DNA from: Ichthyophonus hoferi
Lineage: Eukaryota > Opisthokonta > Ichthyosporea > Ichthyophonida > Ichthyophonidae
Length of the DNA stretch: 56,834 bases
NCBI GenBank assembly: GCA_002751075.1
Contig: NAOQ01000204.1
Location: 56,286-113,119, forward strand
Reading direction: 5' to 3'
In this document: positions 24,951 through 38,530 of the stretch, one piece after another
How positions within the stretch are numbered: the first letter of the stretch is position 1
Layout of the letters: each line of letters begins with the position of its first letter
The notes under the pieces: generated by a model
Told to the model about the DNA's origin: nothing
Database searches by the model: none
Seen by the model: only the letters and a program-made list of their open reading frames with translations
Translations under genes and position numbers: made by a program

Positions 24951-27900
24951 TCTTATGCTTTGTAAATATGATAACCATCTAAGATACTACTATGTTTAAT
25001 ATCGGTCTAATCCGAGTTGGCTTATTGGTGAAATAATTGCATTTTTTCACATGTCCTATTTTATATGAAGCTCACCACAGCATAAATAAACTCGGATTTT
25101 ATAAAAACCGGCCCTTTTGACATTGCAGAGATACTTCTTTAATACTCTATTTTATTATTTTATCCCTATGAGACTTCCTATTGGTAATTATACATAGATA
25201 CATAGATAGATATCAACAATCTAATTAAAGACATCCTATTTTAAGCGTTTATGGCACCTGTGCCAAAAAAGGTAATATAAGTAGTAGTACACAATTTCTC
25301 ATTGGTCCAGACATTTGTTTTATTTTTTTTGAGGTCCACATGAGCTCTGAGCTATGCCTTCTCAGAGCCATGCAGTGCAAAACCCTGGAATTGCAGTATC
25401 AATCTTTACTTGCAATCTAAAGCAATATTTGATATTTCATTTTTTAAGTTCATCTAATAACCCAACATTATGCATAAATTATCATTTCCGCCCAGAGTCC
25501 CTTGGCCACCCTTAATGCAAGTTCTTTTCTTAGTAGACTCTTCATTGTGCATGTGAACGCCTGTGTTTTGGCATTTAATGGAATGATGAAATGATCAACA
25601 CGATAGTAGCCAATCATTCATTGGATCACTTTGATTGCATCCTTCCACACAATTATAGATTATTTTTTAAAATATAAAAATACCATAAAATAATCAATGC
25701 TAGACGTGATAATCTTTTTTTATTTTAATAAACCTTTAAGAATAATGACAATAATAAAGATCAAAAATATTGCTATTAAACGGTCTAATCCACTAGCGCG
25801 CTATTACGCTATTAATTACACGCATGCAGCTTAACGAACGAACAATGACACGTGCTGATTAGATCTATTGGGCTTTTGCATTTCCATGCCTTGATAGATG
25901 CCGCTCTGCCGAAGGTATCGCTAAGAATGATAACCTAGATTACTGTAGAAAAAATCTATAATATATTATATATTTTATTTGATAAATTACCTGAAATACC
26001 TGAAATATTTGAAAAAAATAATAAAAAGCCTGATATCGAATACATGCTCTACTTAAGTAGCCAGCACTGGTACTGCTCTGATAGTTGACAATAGAAAATC
26101 TATTTAGCCGAATTATACCCTCCTGTTACCCAATCGATATCACTGTGTAATGGTATTCGCCAGCACGCTTAATGTTCGGGCAGCATAGCTTAGCCCTCCC
26201 CCACCCAATCATATTGAATGTTATCGTTACCCGATCAAAATATAGCGATCACAGGTATTGTTTAGGTGGCCTCAAGCCAACTGATACGGGATAGGTAAAA
26301 CGTATGATACATGTATGATAGTAAAAAATAAAACGTTTAATTCAATTATAAAATATTATTATAATAGGTAAAAAAAATGCACCTTTATTGAATTAAATAA
26401 AAATTAATGGGAAATACCCTCCCAAACTCTAGAAATAACGGTTTCTTTGTACACATAGTTTCCACTAAAAGGGGCACCCCCAAGAAATTTAAAAGAGATT
26501 TATTGGCTAGAGGACATTTAAGGCAATATTTTGCAGTTAAATCGCTAAATATAATTTTTTTTCAAAAATGATAATTCGGGTTTGGGCATATATTTACAAG
26601 CTTCAGATTAATCAATGATTCAATCCTAATTTAGTAAAGCTGATATATATTAAAAATATTTTTTCATCATACATAATCTGAAGTATTTTTAGGGTTTTTT
26701 TTTGAGGCTTTCAATAAGATAAATATTTCCTATGGGTAAAATTTTCGGTTAGTTATATAAGTATCGTGCGAGTTCTATTAAACTATGCAGTTACGTAAAA
26801 ACAATTTTAGAATAAATACTCGCTCTCTTAGCAAAGAATACTTTTACGGAGTACACATACCAATGACAGATTTGATTGATTCTATTCTAGTCCAACAATA
26901 AATTATCCACGTATTGATAAAAGATTATACACGTCATATTAAGGCATAAGTGTAGATTAATCGATTGAATGCGGTGTCTAAAAAGATAGATAAAGTAGGG
27001 AATTATAAGATTGCCTCTTAATTATTTTTACGATCCGCTCGAGAAATATATATATATATAGCTTGTGTTATCTAAAAAAATTCTATTTTTGTTATATCAA
27101 TAAAGAGTGAAAAAGTAGCGTAGAGTGGTTAGAGTTTAGAATTTTTGAGATCTGTTGAGCTCCATCCATGGTATAATCCATTGGTTTATCTATTTGTCAA
27201 TTCATGGACGTTTGTGAGAATATTAACAGCGTGGATCTCTTGGCTGCCTGTCATAACCCTTATGAATCTATAATTCATACTAAAGGGTCCTAAATAATTC
27301 AACCAATAACATCGTTTTGCATAGACGACGCAATGAAATCACTTATTTCCCCCCGCATAAGTATATCTACCGCCTTAGTACTGAAGCTGCGGTAATTACA
27401 CTATAAACTATTATTTGGCGACCGCGTAACAATTAGTAGCTATTGGAAACTGGCCAAGTTAGGATTCTTTCTCAGCACACTTTTCTATATATTTTCTTAT
27501 TTTAGACCTGTCTTGGCTGTTATGAAATATAGTTTAGAAGTGGTTTTGGTTACCAGTTCAAAAAAGTCTTATCGATATTTGGGGCAAGTTTATTGCAGAA
27601 GAATAATACCACATACAAACAATATTTCTTACCAGTTAGCATATGAGCTTTTGTTTAATATAAATAAAACTGTGAGAAAACTAAAAGAACGACATTATGT
27701 CTGATATCTGGTCAGAATTATCTGGTATATATCCCCCCCCCCCCTCACCCTCAACCTCCCTCTCCCTTACTTCCACCACATGTTTTTTCTTTTCCTTAGC
27801 CAACAACCCTTGCTTAACTTTTTGAACGCATGCAATACAAGCTTGTCATACACATTTATAAACATAACCCAAAATATTTGTAATTAATCCATACATCTAG

Positions 27901-28896
27901 ATATATAAGCGTGTGTGTTTTTAGGTGTATATAGATGCAATCTCGTGTGTTTTCATGCGTCTGGGTAAATGGACCTGAGCCCTACATCTATGAATATATT
28001 ACAAAATTGCCTGTTTTTTTTTTTGGGAATTTTTATTCACATATTTATGTGAATAAACAAAGTAGGTATGTTGGTATGTATAAATATGTGAAGAAATAAG
28101 TTATTACATTAGATATAAGAAAGCAATACTTTGTTTTAGTAGAAACCAATAACAAAGACATGCTGATTATTGTAGAGATGTATATATGTGTTTTTGCTTT
28201 TACATGACGAAAACATATAAACAGAAAGATATATCGAAAATATTTATCAATAGGGCCGTACAAACCAGTGGTGAAAGAATATGTTTATGGTTGAGTTAAC
28301 GAGTTGGTGTGGTTAATCTAAATCAATTATATGGATTCATTTGATATACTAGTATATGTATAGATAGTCAGTGTAAATACAGGGGTAAATAACATTTCTA
28401 TAAGCTGGATTTTTATTTTTATTTAATACTGTTGACTAAACTGCAATATAATTTAGTATAGTATACGGTATTGTAGTATGTGTCATTCTTAGCGAATGAT
28501 AAGTAAGATTAAATTGATGATAAGTTATGTTGTTGTATATGAAAAATATCAATTCGTGCGTAGTAAGTTGATAGTAGGGGATGGAATTGGCATAATTACT
28601 TAAGAAAGGCCTGGTGTATATTTATGTGTGTAGCTAACTACATAAAGAATGGTTTACAGACCAATGAAATGAGAGGGGTATATCTATATATCGTATGTGA
28701 CAACGAGGGGAGAAGGAAGGTAAAAACATACTAGTAGGATGCAATATAGGTATACATTTCAACGCTTTGAAGAGGCAATTGGCTGACTTTTCAATAAAGT
28801 CCTAAGATAATTGGTAAGGTTTTTGGTTTATAAACCGGGCCCGGCTGGGCCAATCAGGTATTACTCGCTAATTAATTATCTACCTACCTCCTACAG

Positions 28897-31800
28897 ATGA
28901 CTTTCCCGATTGTGGCAATAGCACAGCTGTAGTGGATGTGCGACGTCAATTAAACCTTATTGAGAGATTGGATATTATACAACATGCAGGTATGTTCTAT
29001 TATATATTTCTCCACCCCTCTCTCTTTCTCTCCTTTGAAACTTATTCTATACTAATATTCGCCCTGTTCCATTTTCTTGTGCATCCTATCTTACACGATC
29101 ATATATATTCGTTTCCTTATTTCTTCTATACCTTGTAATATATGAATTGGGCTCTCTTTGCCTCAATCCCACCCACCCACATATACATAGTCCAAAGTCT
29201 CGTTGATTATTAGCCTTTATTAATACCTATTACTACCTACTGTTACTTATTACCTCCTGCTATTATTTACTGTTTGCAACTGTATTAATCGACCTTTTAT
29301 TCTTTTATCTATGTGATTGCGAGAGGAACCACCTATTACAACAAACATCTGGTAGCCAATGATATGTGCTTATTATTACCATTATATTACTTATATTTTA
29401 TGAACAACATTTATGTATAATTAAGGATGGATGAAAAATACAACTAAGATGCTGCCGGGATTGCATGACTTAAAACCAATCATCATTCAGGAAGAGATCC
29501 ACATGGTCGTCCTATTATTGTTTTCACAGGCTGTAGATTGGCTCTACCTGGGGTGTTAAATGCAGAAGCAGTATGGTTGTAAGTGGGGTAGGGTTAGAAA
29601 TATTTGTATTACATACTTACATATTCATTATATAAGTTTTTTTTTCTTATACCAATCTGCTTTTATATGTATGTGCATACAGGTTTATCCTTTACTATCA
29701 TGCTTTATTTATTCACTGTAAAGAGCTCTATACTGATCTCTATCGGCCCGTATATCTATTTCATCGTCGTCCATTTAGGTATAAGTTTGTAAATACATAC
29801 ATATATGATACTTTTTTGTCATATTTTCCCCATATGTACCTGCATACTAACTCCCTCTCTACTTTCAGATCCATGGTAGAACGATTAAAACAAGTGGCAG
29901 ACCGGGAATATGTTATAGTTTGTTTCCCTGCTGGTATGCCTGATGAATCACAACCAAACGCCGATTGGTTCTACAAAGTTTGGGAAAAACTTGATACACA
30001 GTATGTTACGTGTCCTATATCAATCATCTTTCTCGGATATAAATATACATAGACCTATACATTCTGCTTATTTTTTTTCTCATGAAAACCTGTAGGTTTA
30101 TATCCTTATATGGTCGTATTACCTTTCTATAGCCAACCTTTTAGTTCCATTAAATTATGTTGGTTATTTAATTGGACCCTTAGAATAATAAATAATATCA
30201 CACCTTCCCACGTGTTCTAGAGAAAAGTAGTGGCCAATCAGTAATCAAGGAAATTCGATCGTTATATTGATATTATATGTCACCAGTCATGTATAAGATT
30301 ATTTTAAACGAATGCTATGATTGGTACTTGTACTACTACTATGCTACATATATTACAGTATATCCAGTAATAAATAACTAATCAAGATAATACCCAATCA
30401 GATTTAAGAAAAATATGGGAGCATTGTATATTATCCACCCTACCTTGTGGGTGAGGTCGTTTACCAAGCTGATTCGTCCATTTATTAGGTAAGCAACCAA
30501 TGTTTGTATTTGTGCTCTGGATTTATACCAATGTATTGTGGTCTTTGTTTGCAAGAAGGTTAATTAAATTGACGATTGGTTGTGCTGTATTTTTTAAAAA
30601 ATTGTACATGATGTTGAGAGCCAGATAAAGTGGGTAATGGTTATATATATATATATATATATAGACTATGAATAGACTGGAAAGAGTGAGAATATAGGAT
30701 CATAAGAACTGTTGATAAATAATTTGCTAAGTGTTGGTATTTTTTTTTCTCTATTGGTTTTCATTATACCTATATAATGAATATTTAAACCACCGCACTC
30801 ACCGCCTAGCCGCTAAAATCCTATAATGCCACATGATATGTAACTAATCATTCTTTTTTGTTTTTTTATATCCAGCTCCGACCTATACTCCAAGATTCAC
30901 TATTGCTGCACCCTCAAAGAATTAAAGGCCTTTATTAACCCAGCCCAATTAGATATTGCCCCAGAGATCTTAGAGTAAGAGTCCCTTATTGGATAGATGT
31001 CACAGATATATATGTATATATTGTGTATCTTTTAATTGTGCGAAATAGAAAGAGATTGACGAGAACTTTCATAAAATTATATTTTTGGGAGCACTGGTTT
31101 TCTTGATTTAAACACTGCATGCGTTACACACATGCACATATATACATACTAGGTTACAGCCTATGTACACCAATCAATCTAAGCCAATGAAATAACAAAA
31201 TAGAAATTTTATTCATTGTAATTGGCTTATTCCTTTGACAGGACAGATGAGACAGAGACGAAACGATTGGCACCCTACGCTGCCTATAGCAGGAATATAA
31301 TCATTAAGCCGACTGATAAAATAGGGTAAGATGATGTGAAGTGGGCAGTGGTACATATATATATCTGTATAGAGATGTATCAAAAATACTATTGGTTGTG
31401 TAGTTATCAGATTTTATTACACATATAGCACGTGCTTATTAAATATATATATATATTTATGTGTACATTATTATTGGCTCAACAGCAAGTAGGATATCAA
31501 CGTTTATACTCTTAACATAATTAATAATACCTCATTATTAACGACATTAATTATGCTTTTAATAACATCCAATACCTTTCTCTTGCTTTTTATTTGTTTA
31601 TTCGTTTTCGAAACACGAGCCTGCACCTCTATCTAATTAAATCAATGCAAGTAGTTAGTATACAATGGTCTCATTTGATAATTTGACAGTTTCTGTCAAC
31701 AATTCGGGGTACCCCTGATGATGCTTGTTGATGATGAGGATCATATACCTATTGTCCTTCGCTCAACGGGTGATTTCATTTGCCAATCAGGTAATAAAAC

Positions 31801-34800
31801 ATTAAATATTCATGTTTATTAGTAATTTCCTGTGAAATTATTAATTATTGGAAGATGAAAGGGTTACAATTAACTTTTTATGGGTATGCAGGTATTACAA
31901 CCGAGGATGTTTTTCTTATAGCTGGGGATGAAACTTCCATTGAAACCTATAAAGACCAGTTTAATGACGGTAGGTTCTATATGACATTCTATATATCTCT
32001 CACTTTGCCCCACATTCTGTCATTCTTTTTTTTTCCCCGTGCATTTTACTTACATTATAATCTCCCTTCTACTCTATAGGATGCGAGATCAACTTTGCCC
32101 CCAGTGACGTACACAATGCCGCCTGTCTTTTCAAAACATTTTTACGAGAACTGCCCGAACCCATAATGACCTTTGACCTATTTGATCGACTATTCTTGGT
32201 GTCTGGTATGCTATGGCTATACTGTTTAAGATTTTAATTGCCTGTATTTGATATCTAATTTCTGTACTTCATATTTCATGTATTTTCCTAATGTTTATTT
32301 GCTCCTTCTCTGGTTATAAATGTTTTTCGATCTATTTATGTCTATAGATATGTTATTGTCTCAAATCGTTGTTAAATCACTTTATATACATGAATACTAT
32401 CCTCCTACCATACATATTATCACAACTACTGACCTATCCAACCCTCTCTAGCCCTACCTAAACTATTACGAGTAGACGAGGTGCGAGCTATCATTCAATG
32501 CCTCCCAGAGACCAATATGAATATCTTAAAGTATATAATGGAGTTGATACATACAGTAAGCATACACAGCTTGGTCAACGACATGACATCTGATAAATTG
32601 ATTATGATTCTAGCCCCTTTCATAGCATGGGCTCCTGATCATGTAGGTGTTGTTGTTATATATATAGTAGATGGTTATTGGGGGACCATACCATGTTTGT
32701 CTATTAGATTACTTACAAGGAAGACATTGAGGAAAATTGTAGAGTGGGTGATATAGACATGGTGGTAATAGTAGACAATAATTGTTTTATTGTCTGCAAT
32801 GCAAATTAATACATAATATTTTGTTGCTTTTGTGCCGACTAATTGCGATGAAACATCATTAATATTTATCTATAATAGGTTTATTGTTCTTAAAGCAATA
32901 CTCTATGTATATGTATAGGTAGAGATAGATATATAGATATGTGAATTACTAGGTAGTTTTATGTTTTTTGCTTGAAGCTGTGTCAACATTTATTTATATA
33001 CACGTTACTGTGTTAGCTACTGTTGCATATTTCATTTTATTGGCTTTATATTGTACGATTAAATATTAATAATTAAATTGAAAAATAACTAAAATAGGAA
33101 CCCCAATATACTGANNNNNNNNNNNNNNNNNNNNNNNNNNNNNNNNNNNNNNNNNNNNNNNNNNNNNNNNNNNNNNNNNNNNNNNNNNNNNNNNNNNNNN
33201 NNNNNNNNNNNNNNNNNNNNNNNNNNNNNNNNNNNNNNNNNNNNNNNNNNNNNNNNNNNNNNNNNNNNNNNNNNNNNNNNNNNNNNNNNNNNNNNNNNNN
33301 NNNNNNNNNNNNNNNNNNNNNNNNNNNNNNNNNNNNNNNNNNNNNNNNNNNNNNNNNNNNNNNNNNNNNNNNNNNNNNNNNNNNNNNNNNNNNNNNNNNN
33401 NNNNNNNNNNNNNNNNNNNNNNNNNNNNNNNNNNNNNNNNNNNNNNNNATCATTAATATTTATCTATAATAGGTTTATTGTTCTTAAAGCAATACTCTAT
33501 GTATATGTATAGGTAGAGATAGATATATAGATATGTGAATTACTAGGTAGTTTTATGTTTTTTGCTTGAAGCTGTGTCAACATTTATTTATATACACGTT
33601 ACTGTATTAGCTACTGTTGCATATTTCATTTTATTGGCTTTATATTGTACGATTAAATATTAATAATTAAATTGAAAAATAACTAAAATAGGAACCCCAA
33701 TATATATCATTTCTGTACGACTAATAAAAACTTTTATTCCCTACACGGACCAATCAAACGGACATATACAGAAAATGACACTGGAGCTCAAGCAACGCCT
33801 TTACATCTTCTTTAACTGTCTGTTCGTAAATGCTGACGCTATATTCTCCCCTACGAAAGGATCAAATCCCATAGCTAGTAAGTTGTCTTGTTGATATATG
33901 ATGGCGAATTTACTTGGTGGATATCTTGCAGGGTTACCCGTTGTCATGGAAACTACATATTTACTATCTATAATCTATATATATATTTATAATTGTTTAT
34001 AATAGGGGAATGGATAGGATATCATTGGTAATTGGGCTACCTTGATTCCCACAGTATATATTGCATAGTTTTATTGGTGACTGACTGATTTATGATCAAT
34101 CCAACACTCCCATTATACTACATCCTATTGGATTATAATCCTTTGTCCCAAACATTATTTTTAATCTCATTGACTCTGTTGTAAATAATTTTATAGCTAG
34201 CACTAAAATGTATATTTTTAGGAGTAATATAATTGGTCTTTTTTATTAATTTAACAGTGAACAACAGCTTTTTAAAAAACCAGTCATAATTTAACATAAG
34301 ACACATTATTATGAAGAAAATGGTTATTGGTTTATATCTAATCTTACAACTAACATTAAAATGAGCGTTCCTGTACTATTATGCATTATAGAGGCTTCCA
34401 ATCATATCGAACCTTTTAATTGGCATTTTATAATTCAGACCCTAAGAAATACAATTAATAGTAAATGCTTTTTTTCTTTCTACTGTTTTGTTGCGCCAGC
34501 GTTATCCTTGGACCTTAACTCATTGAATTCGCAATGACACTTACCTCTTTACAGTTAGGGTTTCCGATGATCAAAATTCTATTGAAGGAGGGTCCCCAAT
34601 GGGTATGGTGGTTGGCCGAAGTCCAGATAATGAGGTAATGTAATTAAATTGTTGAAGTCAATTGGCTGTCTCTTGTAGTGCAATGGCGCTGTTAACTTTT
34701 ATTCTTTTCTTTCTTCCGAGTGCTTTGGGTTTTGATTATACTATTGGCTGTATATCTATATTTTTCTGTACACTGCTAATTTACTATTGTAGTGTACAGC

Positions 34801-35880
34801 TTATATATAGAGAATAAGTACAGTGGAGTAATACGTTATTAAAGTATTGTATCTGGCATTGTACTGATACAACTACCCCTTCCCTTGATTCCTTTCACTT
34901 CACAGTCAAAATGCATGAATCCTTTAGTTGCGCCCTCTTCCTTCTCCTACTTTGGGTCTGCTTTTCTAGGGTGGGGATCTGCACCAACTGCGCCAAAAAT
35001 ACAGAATGATTTAGATAATCTTGATAATGAGTTTACAGATATTCCCGTAACATACAGTATGTCGTCACCTCACAGTCAAAAACGTTTAGGGGTAAATAGC
35101 ATGAAACAACCGGATGCACTGTCGGAAACATCCAGCATTAAATCATTTTTTGCACCGATTCAACTAGCTTTCTCACGTAAAGGTTCCACTAATTCCGCCT
35201 GCCTAAGCCAGGATGGCTCAGTGTTACATGGCAAAGCATTACAAGATCTTGTACCTAAAAAGATAGATGATGCCATTCTAGAAAACGATACGTGTTGGTC
35301 GGGGGAGGCAATATCATTTGGTTCACCAGACTCTTTTATTAGCCTGAATAAACCTAAACATCTTGCGGAGAGAAGTAAAAGTGTAAGTTACCCTCCCCCG
35401 CCCACTCCCCCCCCCTCACTTTCTGTATTACTCTCTTAGTGTACCTGCCTCCTATTTACCTTTTTTTTTACTATTATTATATTATGTCTTTCTCTTTCTC
35501 TTTCATCCTACTATTAAATACCCTGAACTACTATGCAAAAAGCAGTTGTTTATTGGTCCCTTTATCATAACACATCATGGTATATTATTGGTATTAAATG
35601 AAAGTTCACTTTTTCTGATCTATTGGTGAATATGCTCCTAATTTGATGTCCCATTCACTCGTTGGTTCTATTTAGCTATTGATTGTAATAAATGGGAAAT
35701 GGGTCAAGAAAGAAAGATGAAATTCTCCTTTCCACTGATCATTACTAACACTTCTCTTCCTTCATTCAGAGCTTTGACACCAAAGCCTCAATAGGCGCCT
35801 TTAGTCATCATAGAGTCCGGAAGTCCATTCAATTTTCCATGGATTTCTGTGGAATGAATCATCTTTCTACAGAAATATGA
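28897..35880 (+). CDS. CRAL-TRIO/BCH plus RhoGAP-like protein, GAP site degenerate; start not found
   Basis: Resembles ARHGAP1-type proteins (lipid-binding-like domain then RhoGAP). Exons: 28897-28989, 29491-29578, 29869-30000, 30876-30974, 31242-31325, 31690-31790, 31892-31969, 32080-32205, 32452-32646, gap, 33772-33877, 34555-34634, 34906-35382, 35770-35880. Phases agree throughout except across 32646/33772, where at least one exon seems lost in the gap. CRAL-TRIO signs: GRDPHGRPIIVF, YVIVCFPAG, WEKLD. RhoGAP signs: FKTFLRELPEPIM and DMTSDKLIMILAPFIAW. The arginine-finger position (G-(I/L)-F-R in active GAPs) reads DVFLIAG, and the conserved NLA..F.PN asparagines are replaced. A serine-rich tail of about 200 residues follows, with stop at 35880. 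Exon 28897 enters in phase 1, so an upstream start exon exists. It probably binds Rho GTPases or membranes without activating GTP hydrolysis; this is inference. Confidence 0.82.
32855..33110. repeat. Gap-flanking duplicate, left copy
   Basis: Nearly identical to 33449-33704, offset 594; I see one base change (TGTGTTAGC versus TGTATTAGC). The left copy ends in a four-base stub before the N run. This is most simply two overlapping contig ends or two haplotypes left unmerged. Confidence 0.9.
33115..33448. other. Assembly gap (334 N)
   Basis: A run of N lies in an intron of the CRAL-TRIO/RhoGAP gene. The 256 bases before it (32855-33110) recur almost identically after it (33449-33704). The gap length is therefore probably not real and a coding exon may be hidden or lost. 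Confidence 0.99.
33449..33704. repeat. Gap-flanking duplicate, right copy
   Basis: Right-hand copy of 32855-33110. Beyond it the sequence runs directly into the exon at 33772 of the CRAL-TRIO/RhoGAP gene. A true tandem repeat cannot be excluded, but the one-base difference favours an assembly artefact. Confidence 0.9.
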
Positions 35881-38234
35881 GCTGAATACGCTTTCTGGTT
35901 ACACTACTATTTAGTATTTTTGTTGAGAATTGTAATATAATATCAGCACTGGAACTTCATGTTATCGTGGTTTTAAAATGTTGGAAAAGGAGAAGAGATG
36001 GACAAAAGAAATGTGTTTAACAGGTTCATCTCACAGGATATATACACATATATATGAATGTGTAGATTGGGTTTATTAATTATTTGTATTATGAGTTTGT
36101 GTGCCCAGTTAACTGGTAGTTGGTGCATAATTATATACGAATGCTTTGTACTAATAATTATCACAGTACCTTTTTGTACATTATATTTTTATATTATATT
36201 CCTTTTGTTTTGTTTTTATTTTTACATATGAAACCATACCACACCAATTCAATGCCATTTCTTATCTGGACTGCCTTTTACTTTTCTAATGTCTCCAACC
36301 GTCTAAACACCTTACTTTCATAGTTACTTTATGATTATTTTGGGGTTGTACACCTGACAAAGCATCAAGATTTTCTGCATATGGACAGAAATCATGATAC
36401 CAACGATTTTGAAGTTTATAAAATCAGTCTACCTTGATGTAGACATGTGTATACATATGTTCGTTTATTATTCCCATAGTCATTAGCCGGTGGATAGCCT
36501 AAACATAATGATTGGTAAATATACTTGTACTACTCACATTTAATCTAATCATAAACTGTGGTAGTGTTATTGACTTGTCTACAGTTGTCAGAGTTTCTTA
36601 TTAAATAACTGGTAGTAGTTATATTGCTGGTCCAGTGCGAATGTAGAAATTGTTCAATGAGATCGATCAATAAGGGGTAATATATTACGATGTAAATATT
36701 AACTATCGTCGTTATTTAATGTTAGTAAGTTCTCTATGAGTTCTGAACGAGCGAGAGATCTGGACACTGATTATCATTTACGAGAGTCAGTGGTGGATTA
36801 GACATTACAATGTGGCTCTTAACATATATATAATTAAATGCGATGTATTTTTGTGAGGAACCCAAGACTTCAGTTTGGTCAAGAAGCCGTTTTCTATGAT
36901 TTGGAAAATTGTGCCTGAGTGCAGCTAGATACGTCGCTAATGACTAATTCACCTGCTGAGTCTTTAAAGCATTTTTCTATTTGAGACCACCTCTTATGAG
37001 TCATCTTGTTTAGGTTGTTATTAGGTTTCGAATATGGGGATTTTTAATATATTAACCAGGTGAAACGGGGAAATATTTTCTCTTCAACAATTTTTGTGCA
37101 CTTTTGCCAGAAATTTGTATTAGGCTATTGATACCGCGTATCTGTGTGGGGTTTTTATTATTGATTGTTGTTTTTGTTTTACAGCGGGTGCTATTTTTTG
37201 GTTAACACCCGTATCGCTCTATTCAATAATCTAAATGGAACCAATCATAAATATTCCTATTGACTATGAATGTCTAATCTTATCTCGATAAGACTATACT
37301 ACGCTTCCTTATCTAAAGGCTCGTTAGCTAATTCATTAATGTAAGTGCTTGCACACTAGGTATTGACAAAATTAATTGGAACCATGTGTTCATTCAGAGT
37401 TAACGATCTTGTAACAAATCTCATTGTTTTATTATTTTCTATTGAACTTTCAATTTTGGACAGCTATATATTTAATAGGGATTATAGGCAGAAAACAGAC
37501 GATCCTGACAATAATTTCTATCTGAACAATCATGAGTTAAACACCTAACCAATATAGTAGGTTAGAGAGTACCTTGGTATTTAGGTTTAGCACATGTTAG
37601 TAGGAATAATCTGATAGACAGGATTAGGAAGAAAGAATAAAGTTTTGAACAATAATTGTTGAAGTATCCCCTACAGGTGGTAGGCGCTGTATGCACTATG
37701 ATGTCTTGTACGAAAATGGTTATTGTTCATGTAGCATTGTATCATTAAGCATCCAGTGGCATTTAGAATGAGGTTTCAATTGGTAATTGAGAGTTAAACA
37801 TCAATCTATGATAATTAATTAATGAGATGCTGTCACTAATTATATTTAATTATGACTAGATGTTTAGTGTAGTCTATTAAGTGAATTTACTATGTTTTTT
37901 TTTAGGTAGTGTTGGTCATTGGCATTTAATCACACATAGTAATTGCAACATCCGTGATACGTAATATCCAGAATGGTTCCTTATATAATCAAATGGACAA
38001 TATGTTACTGACAACATTTTAGATAACAATTAGGTTGAAATCTATGCAATAATATGCTTATCACCAGGTTAACTGGTATTGTCCTAAACCAACAATTATA
38101 TAGCCAGCAATTATACACTTAATTTCAATCTGATTCTATAGTATTTCGTAATAAAATAACGTACGAAACCTTTATCCGTTACAAGAGGTAGTTATGACAA
38201 TAGCCAGAAAAGATATATATATTTATTCTGACAG
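35881..38234. other. Intergenic, no gene supported
   Basis: About 2.4 kb downstream of the RhoGAP-like gene. It is AT-rich, with no conserved frame, RNA gene or paired repeat seen. It includes the 3' untranslated region of that gene, but no convincing AATAAA is placed. Confidence 0.5.
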
Positions 38235-38530
38235 CCCCTAAAGTAAAGCGTAAGACTCCCATTGCCTCTGCAGCAAAATTGGGATTCGTAGGCAAAACGA
38301 AACAAAAGGTATAACTTTCTTCCAATAGCAGCAAAGAGGATAAGCCAAGAAACCTTTTAGAGGACCTCACCATCAGCTTGAGTTTTTTTTTAAAAAAAAA
38401 ACCGAATATCCAATGTCCATAGATAGTGAAGCCGAATCTACCACTAGCAGTTTAAATTCCGACAAGAATAAATTATTTGAAAAGTTTTTCATGTTGCACT
38501 GGGAAGCGGGCAATAATCTCTTTATATAAG
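38235..38530 (+). pseudogene. Coding-like fragment with broken frame, identity unknown
   Basis: After a good acceptor (TTTATTCTGACAG) there is a Lys-rich frame (PKVKRKTPIASAAKLGFVG) ending at a GTATAA donor at 38308. A stretch of only 20 bases then separates it from CAGCAAAGAGG, which begins a second frame (SKEDKPRNLLEDLTISL). After a T/A homopolymer (about 38383-38401) a third frame (SIDSEAESTTSSLNSDKNK) runs to a stop. The three pieces have balanced, coding-like composition but do not join in phase. It could be a decayed gene, a terminal exon set of an unseen gene, or a homopolymer sequencing error. No family recognised. Confidence 0.35.

Larger units (their letters stand above)
22055..28896. 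other. Gene-poor region with repeats
   Basis: About 6.8 kb without a supported gene. It contains a dispersed repeat near 22556, a tandem duplication at about 23475-24950, a run of about 14 C at 27731, and short TA microsatellites. The missing first exon or exons of the downstream CRAL-TRIO/RhoGAP gene should lie here, but I could not pick them. A 63-codon plus frame at 27513-27704 after a splice-acceptor-like TTTTAG has no known motif. Confidence 0.5.

Noticed and set aside
27513-27704. 63-codon plus-strand frame as first exon of the RhoGAP-like gene
   Set aside because: It ends in a stop with no donor in frame, so it cannot lead into the phase-1 exon at 28897.
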